Shown piece by piece: positions 7,130 through 11,031 of a DNA stretch of 11,031 bases; the stretch's first letter is position 1, and every line of letters begins with the position of its first letter. The notes below the pieces were generated by a model. The model was not told where the DNA came from and did not search any database. It was given only the letters and a program-made list of their open reading frames with translations. This stretch comes from Candidatus Methanoperedens sp. (GTDB taxonomy: Archaea; Halobacteriota; Methanosarcinia; Methanosarcinales; Methanoperedenaceae): positions 1 to 11,031 of the forward strand of contig JAHFCV010000071.1 in NCBI GenBank assembly GCA_023249275.1, read 5' to 3'. The position numbers were made by a program, and so were the translations under genes.

Positions 7130-7161
7130 ATGTGACAATATTGTAACAACTGTGATATAAA
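7122..7161 (-). promoter_or_regulatory. Candidate promoter with TGTnACA operator array over the MNT start
   Basis: Read on the plus strand, four near-identical heptamers follow each other: TGTAACA (7122-7128), TGTGACA (7131-7137), TGTAACA (7142-7148) and TGTGATA (7151-7157), spaced 9, 11 and 9 nt. Each TGTnACA is itself palindromic, and neighbouring copies form longer palindromes, such as TGTGACAATATTGTAACA (7131-7148) with one mismatched pair. A TATA-like TTTATATC (minus strand, 7154-7161) lies at the distal edge and would start transcription near 7135, a few nt before the ATG. The array therefore covers both the promoter and the start codon, as expected for autorepression by the winged-helix MNT protein. 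The binding protein is inferred. Confidence 0.5.
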
Positions 7162-7193
7162 TGTTTCAGTGTTTTGAATTTGCGTCTGATTTT

Positions 7194-7325
7194 TTACCCC
7201 GCCAGCAGCCGCCCCCCGACCGCTTCCATCAATTTCTCGCTGTCCGCCTGCGAACGCGTGAGCTGGCTTCAAGCTCATCGCAGAGCGATATGAGCTGGTC
7301 GATTTTAGCGACGATGCGGCGCTGA
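7194..7325 (-). pseudogene. Remnant B: 3' end of hsdS with a frameshift
   Basis: On the minus strand the sequence reads QRRIVAKIDQLISLCDELEA, then after loss of one base near 7265 continues in the next frame as LTRSQADSEKLMEAV, then GGRLLAG and a TAA stop (7194-7196). This is the standard C-terminal conserved region of HsdS, the specificity subunit of type I restriction enzymes. The homology begins about 20 nt after the PIN gene stop and ends about 56 nt before the MNT promoter region. There is no start codon, no target-recognition domain and no modification or restriction subunit nearby. Over a 58-base block (7267-7324) it differs from remnant C (8087-8144) at 7 positions by eye, all transitions and mostly synonymous or conservative. 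Confidence 0.85.
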
Positions 7326-7345
7326 AATCATGATTTGTCTGAGAT

Positions 7346-7780
7346 TCAATCCAATAATTCTTCTGGCTTTGCGCCTCGCATTTTCTGTCTTATGTTCTTT
7401 ATGAGTTTCTCATCCCTCGTGACGAAAATCTCACATCCGGCAGTTTGGGCAATTGCAAATGCTATCGAATCATAGGGATCCAATTCATATTCCATCTGGT
7501 ATTCCAACGCTTTGATCATAACCCAGGAGTCTGGTGCATTAATACTGACATTCAATCTCTTTACATCGTCAATAGCTTCGTTATAATCTTTGCCTCTTAC
7601 CCTGAAAACATGGACTATTTCCATAATAGTTGTAATTGATGTTATTGCTTCAAACTCCTTTCTTTCGATTTTTTCGAGTATATCCCTGGAACTTCTCCAC
7701 AGTTCTTTCCCACTCTTGTGGTCTGTCTCCTTATTCCAGACATTGAAAAAAATATTTGTATCTATGTAAATTTTAGTCAT
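7346..7780 (-). CDS. PIN-domain ribonuclease, VapC-like toxin
   Basis: A 144-residue PIN-domain protein, expected to be a metal-dependent RNase that cuts tRNA or other RNA when free of its antitoxin. The acidic quartet is intact: D7 in IYIDTN, E54 in TTIMEIVHVF, D104 in LDPYDSIAFAIA and D123 in FVTRDEKL. The protein is one complete PIN domain with no extra domain, as in VapC. The ATG at 7778-7780 is preferred because it starts directly before the first PIN strand; an in-frame GTG at 7790-7792 would add MKVN. The preceding antitoxin gene ends at 7773, so the two overlap by 8 nt (20 nt with the GTG), which is typical of coupled toxin-antitoxin pairs. The stop is followed within about 20 nt by hsdS remnant B. 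Toxicity and target are unknown. Confidence 0.88.
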   Translation of the reverse strand: MTKIYIDTNIFFNVWNKETDHKSGKELWRSSRDILEKIERKEFEAITSITTIMEIVHVFRVRGKDYNEAIDDVKRLNVSINAPDSWVMIKALEYQMEYELDPYDSIAFAIAQTAGCEIFVTRDEKLIKNIRQKMRGAKPEELLD

Positions 7781-7946
7781 ATTGACTTTCACGAAGTTTC
7801 TTTAAGAAATCTACACTGCCAGTGCCTTCAGGGATAATTCCTTTGAATTTTCCAACCATTTGCTCGGCTACATGCACACCGGTTTCTGGTTTTAATTTCT
7901 TCAGGAACTCCATGAGATCGTATGCTTCCCGTATGTCAATAACCAT
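7773..7946 (-). CDS. Short antitoxin-like protein paired with the PIN toxin
   Basis: A 57-residue protein (MVIDIREAYDL... to ...KLRESQYD) encoded immediately upstream of the PIN gene and overlapping it by 8 nt. The C-terminal half, GKFKGIIPEGTGSVDFLKKL (32-51), has the look of the toxin-wrapping tail of archaeal VapB-type antitoxins, in which a G-[IV]-[IL]-P-E-G-T/S stretch precedes FLKKLRE. The N-terminal half (DIREAYDLMEFLKKL, then GVHVAEQM) is helical but shows no evident AbrB, ribbon-helix-helix or Phd/YefM domain, so DNA binding is not assured. The ATG has no good Shine-Dalgarno site; a TATA-like element 26-32 nt upstream suggests a leaderless or nearly leaderless transcript. The antitoxin call rests on position, size, overlap and tail resemblance, and the family is not identified. 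Confidence 0.75.
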   Translation of the reverse strand: MVIDIREAYDLMEFLKKLKPETGVHVAEQMVGKFKGIIPEGTGSVDFLKKLRESQYD

Positions 7947-7971
7947 TTAATTCACTTAAGTAGATTATTTC

Positions 7972-7978
7972 ATTTATA
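7972..7978 (-). promoter_or_regulatory. TATA-like element of the antitoxin-PIN pair
   Basis: TATAAAT on the minus strand lies about 26-32 nt before the antitoxin ATG at 7946, placing the transcription start within a few nt of the start codon. The lack of a ribosome site upstream of that ATG agrees with a leaderless transcript. The element is only 30 nt past the end of hsdS remnant C. Confidence 0.4.
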
Positions 7979-8006
7979 ATAGATAAAGCAGTCTGTTGTA
8001 AAAGTG

Positions 8007-8162
8007 CTATTCCGACACCTCTACCACCCCGCTCACAACCGCCTCCATCAACCTCCCGCCGTCCGCTTGCGAGCGCGTGAGCCATGCTTCAAGCTCATCG
8101 CAGAGTGACATGAGCTGGTCAACTCTGGCAACGATGCGGCGCTGTTCGGCAAGAGGAGGCAA
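8007..8162 (-). pseudogene. Remnant C: 3' end of hsdS, longest copy
   Basis: The minus strand reads LPPLAEQRRIVARVDQLM followed by SLCDELEAWLTRSQADGG and RLMEAVVSGVVEVSE, ending in TAG (8007-8009). LPPLAEQRRIV...DQLM.LCDELEA.L is the highly conserved C-terminal conserved region of HsdS, the type I restriction specificity subunit. The frame is open throughout these 51 codons but a TGA stands directly before LPP, and no start codon or ribosome site is present, so it is a truncated remnant. It lies about 20 nt after the end of the CCxHH membrane protein gene and 60 nt before the antitoxin start. It is the least degraded of three copies in the same orientation. Confidence 0.87.
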
Positions 8163-8180
8163 TCAACATGACACACCCCC

Positions 8181-8666
8181 TCAAACACCGGATTCTCCAG
8201 CCTTTGCCCTGTCTTTTAAAATTGCTCTTGCAATATAGGCGCTGCCCACCAAGTTTGCCAATAATCCGACAATGATGAGCGCGTCTTTATACTGAATGAG
8301 AAATGACGATGCTGCAAGAATAAAACCCACAGCAGGCAGCAAATCGCTCGCGTGATGCAGGCAGCATGCCAGCATTGTTATCGATGATGTTGCTGAACCT
8401 GTCATGCCTATTTTTTCAGAGCCGCATAATTTTTTCTCGGCTGTAATGTTCCTGTGGTACCTGAACAGCCCCATCTGCACCCCGACAAATAGAGGAACAA
8501 GGTACACGAAGCTCCCGTTATCAAGAAAAACCGAATATCCGTCTTTTAAAGAACCCTCTGCCAGTGAAATAACCGAGATATTGAAAATGATTACAAGTAT
8601 CCCGGCTGCCGCGCCGAAAACAAAAGGATTTTTAAAGAGGCGTCTGATACTTTCAATTATTTGCAT
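8181..8666 (-). CDS. Multi-pass membrane protein with CCxHH motif, function unknown
   Basis: A 161-residue integral membrane protein with four or five predicted membrane segments: about 15-36, 52-68, 91-104, 107-125 and 129-149. The most telling feature is ACCLHHASDLLPAVGF (100-115), where C101, C102, H104, H105 and D108 sit at the start of a membrane helix. This motif recurs, from memory, in small uncharacterised bacterial and archaeal membrane proteins found near heavy-metal genes. Such a Cys/His patch could bind a metal or take part in thiol chemistry, but this is inference. It starts 7 nt after the lipoprotein gene and follows a YHS-domain gene, so the three probably share a transcript. 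The ribosome site is weak (AGTGGT), and coupling to the upstream stop probably helps. It is too divergent to be called MerC or MerF. Confidence 0.82.
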   Translation of the reverse strand: MQIIESIRRLFKNPFVFGAAAGILVIIFNISVISLAEGSLKDGYSVFLDNGSFVYLVPLFVGVQMGLFRYHRNITAEKKLCGSEKIGMTGSATSSITMLACCLHHASDLLPAVGFILAASSFLIQYKDALIIVGLLANLVGSAYIARAILKDRAKAGESGV

Positions 8667-8673
8667 CCTGTTT

Positions 8674-9066
8674 TTACCACTTAAATACCCTTTCTTTTAC
8701 ATCCGCAACATCCCGGATTACGAGGTCAAAGTTCTTGCCTTCTATCTTTGGGAACTTGAGAACCCCGCTGGCATGATGCCCGGTGCTGCCTTCGTAGGAA
8801 AGCGGGCTGTATATTTTTCCCCCTGAATCCCGAAGGAATGAATTGTTTTTAAAATCATCGTTATAATTCTTATGGGCTGTAACTTTTATTTCAAAAGCAG
8901 TAGCATCTGTAATATTCTGAAGATAGGTAACGGAAATCTTAACCCCGCCATCTGAATTCACCTGCGGTTCCGATAAATCCGCTGGTGGTTCCTTGCCTGA
9001 TATACAGCCGCTTGTGGCAATTGCTATCACAATTAACGACAGTAAAACAATTCCGGATAGTTTCAT
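8674..9066 (-). CDS. Putative lipoprotein with uncharacterised conserved domain
   Basis: A 130-residue secreted, probably membrane-anchored protein. It has a short basic start, a hydrophobic helix (about 3-17) and a lipobox-like TSGC with the cysteine at position 20, followed by a low-complexity Pro/Glu linker. The remaining domain (about 38-130) is beta-rich, with a FLRDSGGKIYSPLSYEG stretch and a TGHHASGVLKFP stretch. It resembles, from memory, a domain of unknown function in bacterial and archaeal proteins near metal-related genes; the paired histidines could be ligands. The ATG at 9064-9066 is chosen over an in-frame start 16 codons upstream because it has AAAGGA 5 nt upstream and directly precedes the signal sequence. 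It sits between the YHS gene (32 nt) and the CCxHH membrane protein gene (7 nt). The function is not known. Confidence 0.8.
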   Translation of the reverse strand: MKLSGIVLLSLIVIAIATSGCISGKEPPADLSEPQVNSDGGVKISVTYLQNITDATAFEIKVTAHKNYNDDFKNNSFLRDSGGKIYSPLSYEGSTGHHASGVLKFPKIEGKNFDLVIRDVADVKERVFKW

Positions 9067-9098
9067 TTTTCCTTTGTATTTTCTGTTTTCCGGCAATC

Positions 9099-9287
9099 CT
9101 ACCAGAATTTCCACCAGGGTTTCCCGCCCATGCCTACGGGTCCGCTTTTGAGGTATTTTTCAGGCTCGGACTCAAACGCTTTTTTGCATCCCTGGGCACA
9201 GAAATAATAGGTCTTTCCTTTATAGTCAGTCTTATATTGCGCAGTATTCTCATCAACCTGCATTCCACAAATAGGGTCTATCTGCAT
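9099..9287 (-). CDS. YHS-domain protein (small metal-binding domain)
   Basis: A 62-residue stand-alone YHS domain, a treble-clef-like fold that binds metal ions and is often found alone or fused to copper or heavy-metal P-type ATPases. The signature is complete: DPICGMQVD (4-12) supplies C7, and YYFCAQGCKKAFESEPEKYL (27-46) supplies C30 and C34. The tail, SGPVGMGGKPWWKFW, is rich in Gly and Trp. There is no signal peptide, so it is cytoplasmic. The ATG is preceded by AGGAGA about 8 nt upstream, a good ribosome site. It is the first gene of a three-gene run with the lipoprotein and the CCxHH membrane protein, which points to metal storage, sensing or transport. The metal cannot be told from the sequence. 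Confidence 0.92.
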   Translation of the reverse strand: MQIDPICGMQVDENTAQYKTDYKGKTYYFCAQGCKKAFESEPEKYLKSGPVGMGGKPWWKFW

Positions 9288-9301
9288 TTTATCTTCTCCT
9301 G

Positions 9302-9321
9302 CCCGCGTATTAAATACGGGG
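9302..9321. promoter_or_regulatory. Palindrome in the YHS operon leader
   Basis: CCCGCGTATTAAATACGGGG is an inverted repeat around GTATTAAATAC, with CCC and GGG arms and one unpaired base. It lies just upstream of the YHS ribosome site and about 25-45 nt downstream of the TATA-like elements. It could be an operator for a metal-responsive repressor or an RNA hairpin next to the ribosome site. There is no direct evidence for either. Confidence 0.4.
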
Positions 9322-9344
9322 TCTTGTTTTGCATTTTATTAATG

Positions 9345-9360
9345 GATATATCAATATATG
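9345..9360 (-). promoter_or_regulatory. Candidate TATA region of the YHS operon
   Basis: The AT-rich stretch with CATATATTGATATATC on the minus strand offers two overlapping TATA-like elements, including the palindrome GATATATC (9345-9352). From here transcription would start near 9318-9325, at the edge of the leader palindrome, and the transcript would include the AGGAGA ribosome site. It is inferred from position and composition. Confidence 0.35.
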
Positions 9361-9468
9361 TATTTTACGGTAGATGTAAAGTTCTTCTCTGAAAGGTGCT
9401 GGCATCGTATCCAGTGCTTGCTGAAGTCACCCTCCCCTTCTGAAGAAAGAGACATCATGGCAGGATGA

Positions 9469-9478
9469 ATTAAAATTG
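9469..9478 (+). promoter_or_regulatory. Possible TATA element for valS
   Basis: ATTAAAATTG on the plus strand lies 51-60 nt before the valS ATG and would give a leader of about 30 nt. No convincing ribosome site is visible: an AGGT at 9510-9513 is about 15 nt from the ATG. The rest of 9361-9528, between the divergent YHS and valS genes, shows nothing else that can be supported. Confidence 0.25.
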
Positions 9479-9528
9479 TTTCAAAAACCGATAATTCTAT
9501 TAATCATGCAGGTAATCACAGCGGCAGT

Positions 9529-11031
9529 ATGGAACTCCCCAAAGAATACGATTACAATGTTATCGAAGAAAAATGGCTGGATACATGGCAGGACTCCATG
9601 TATTATTTTGACTGGGACTCGAAAAAACCCCAGTTCATAATCGACACTCCTCCACCCTATCCTACCGGGAATTTCCATATCGGCAATGCTCTTAACTGGT
9701 GCTACATAGATTTCGTGGCGCGCTACAAGCGAATGCGCGGCTATAACGTGATGTTCCCGGAAGGCTGGGACTGCCACGGTCTGCCCACTGAAGTGAAAGT
9801 GGAAGAAAAACACGGAATCACCAAAAGCCAGGTATCGCGCGAGGAATTCCGCCGCATGTGCGTGGAACTTACCGAAACTAATATTACCCGCATGAGAAAA
9901 AGCCTGCGCCGCCTCGGATTCTCCATCGACTGGAGCAACGAGTACATCACCATGGAACCCGCTTATTTCGGAAAGACACAGAGGTCTTTTGTTAAGATGT
10001 ACGAAAGCGGCATGATATACCAGAAGAACCACCCTGTGAACTGGTGCCCGCGCTGTGAAACCGCAATTGCATTCGCGGAAGTCGAATACGATTCCAGAAG
10101 CACTATTTTGAACTATCTTAATTTCGATAAGCTAAAGATTGCCACAACAAGACCTGAACTGCTTGCAGCCTGCGTTGCTGTTGCGGTAAATCCTGATGAT
10201 GAAAGATACGGCGCGTATGTGAACGCCGAAGTCAAAGTACCTGTATTCGGTCATAAAGTCAAAGTAATCGCTGACAAAAACGTAGACCCCACATTCGGTA
10301 CTGGCGTTGTCATGATATGCACCTTCGGCGACAAGCAGGACGTGAGATGGTGGGTTGAACACAGCCTTCCCCTGCGAAAAGCCATAGATAAAACCGGCAA
10401 GATGACCGAACTTGCAGGCAAATATGCCAAAATGAGCACGGGGGAATGTAAGAAAACGATTATAGAGGACATGAAAAATGCCGGGATTCTTTACAAACAG
10501 GAAGAATTGCCGCAGAACGTTGGCATGTGCTGGCGCTGCAAGACAGCAATCGAAATTCTTTCAGAAAGGCAGTGGTTTGTCAAGATAATCCAGGACGACA
10601 TCCTCAACACGGCAAACGAGGTGGCATGGGTTCCCGACTACATGAAAGTGCGGCTTGAGAACTGGACAGGTACGATGGAATGGGACTGGTGCATCTCACG
10701 CCAGAGGATTTTCGCAACGCCTATTCCTGCCTGGTACTGCGCTCGCTGCGGTAAAACCAGAGTCGCAAAGGAAGAGTGGCTGCCGCTTGACCCCACGCAG
10801 AAAAAACCGCCGCAAGTATGCGAATGCGGCTCAACCGAATGGAAGGGAGAAGAGGACGTGCTTGACACATGGATGGACTCCTCCATTTCAGCACTTCACG
10901 TAGCAGGCTGGCTCAGCGACCATCCGCTGCTTTTACCGGCGCAGCTTCGCCCTCAGGGATACGACATCATCCGAACATGGGCTTTTTATTCCATCCTGAG
11001 AGCAAAAACTCTCCTTGATACAAAACCGTGG
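9529..11031 (+). CDS. valS: Valyl-tRNA synthetase, N-terminal 501 codons (runs off the window)
   Basis: Class I aminoacyl-tRNA synthetase that charges tRNA-Val with valine in the cytoplasm and edits misactivated threonine. The visible part begins MELPKEYD. The Rossmann fold carries the signature PYPTGNFHIGN (43-53), a HIGN version of the usual HIGH, followed by GWDCHGLPTE. The CP1 editing domain begins around the zinc-ribbon-like WCPRCETAIAF and contains the conserved TTRPE (206-210). After it come CWRCKTAIEI, the ISRQR...TPIPAWYC segment, a second cysteine cluster (C404, C407, C431, C433) and DVLDTWMDSS. The KMSKS loop, anticodon domain and C-terminus lie beyond the window. The frame is open to the last base. 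The ATG is chosen because homology starts there, although no clear ribosome site precedes it. It is the only plus-strand gene and is divergent from the YHS operon. Confidence 0.96.
   Translation, partial: MELPKEYDYNVIEEKWLDTWQDSMYYFDWDSKKPQFIIDTPPPYPTGNFHIGNALNWCYIDFVARYKRMRGYNVMFPEGWDCHGLPTEVKVEEKHGITKSQVSREEFRRMCVELTETNITRMRKSLRRLGFSIDWSNEYITMEPAYFGKTQRSFVKMYESGMIYQKNHPVNWCPRCETAIAFAEVEYDSRSTILNYLNFDKLKIATTRPELLAACVAVAVNPDDERYGAYVNAEVKVPVFGHKVKVIADKNVDPTFGTGVVMICTFGDKQDVRWWVEHSLPLRKAIDKTGKMTELAGKYAKMSTGECKKTIIEDMKNAGILYKQEELPQNVGMCWRCKTAIEILSERQWFVKIIQDDILNTANEVAWVPDYMKVRLENWTGTMEWDWCISRQRIFATPIPAWYCARCGKTRVAKEEWLPLDPTQKKPPQVCECGSTEWKGEEDVLDTWMDSSISALHVAGWLSDHPLLLPAQLRPQGYDIIRTWAFYSILRAKTLLDTKPW

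Noticed and set aside
7030..7278. A minus-strand open frame joining the hsdS remnant B region to the start of the MNT gene in another frame
   Set aside because: It reads the hsdS tail in a shifted frame and continues out of frame through the MNT gene; the fusion is accidental.
6030..8162. The three repeated blocks as a CRISPR array or insertion sequence ends
   Set aside because: The copies are few, of unequal length, about 0.8-1.2 kb apart and all encode the same HsdS C-terminal region in the same orientation; no inverted ends, transposase or cas genes are present.
9400..9430. GCTGG...CCAGT stem upstream of valS as a structured RNA regulator
   Set aside because: The stem is only four or five pairs, no T-box-type elements are expected in archaea, and no C/D or H/ACA boxes are convincing.
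9481..10886. Minus-strand open frames opposite valS
   Set aside because: They overlap an uninterrupted 501-codon plus-strand frame with clear ValRS signatures, so they are shadows.

Overview
The window looks like the chromosome of a methanogen-type euryarchaeon, probably of or near Methanosarcinales/ANME-2d (inference). The basis is archaeal-type FtsZ, a DTD2-type D-aminoacyl-tRNA deacylase, a VAT/Cdc48 unfoldase, an archaeal ValRS, TATA-like promoters and Shine-Dalgarno sites. All genes except valS lie on the minus strand, so the window is described from high to low coordinates within each block.

Block 1 (1-4420, minus) is a tight candidate housekeeping operon: cdc48/VAT, a single-domain PRC-barrel protein, dtdA, and ftsZ cut by the window edge. 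The gaps are 17, 39 and 24 nt. It joins protein unfolding and quality control, translation quality control and cell division in one apparent transcription unit. Block 2 (4521-5915, minus) is a stand-alone DEAD-box RNA helicase with its own promoter and a strong ribosome binding site.

Block 3 (about 6030-8162) is an accessory region. Two toxin-antitoxin-type modules, a wHTH-MNT/HEPN pair and a short antitoxin/PIN (VapBC-like) pair, alternate with three short, same-orientation remnants of the 3' end of type I restriction specificity genes (hsdS). The order in plus coordinates is tail A, HEPN/MNT, tail B, PIN/antitoxin, tail C. Tails B and C differ mainly at synonymous or conservative positions, so they probably come from different parent hsdS genes rather than from one late duplication. 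This is the most unusual architecture in the window.

Block 4 (8181-9360, minus) is a small candidate metal- or thiol-handling operon: a YHS-domain protein, a lipoprotein with a conserved but uncharacterised domain, and a multi-pass membrane protein with a CCxHH motif. A palindrome lies in its leader. Block 5 (9529-11031, plus) is the first 501 codons of valyl-tRNA synthetase, divergent from block 4 and running off the window.

No tRNA, rRNA, CRISPR array, insertion sequence or origin was recognised. Family assignments are by motif recognition only; no database search was run.
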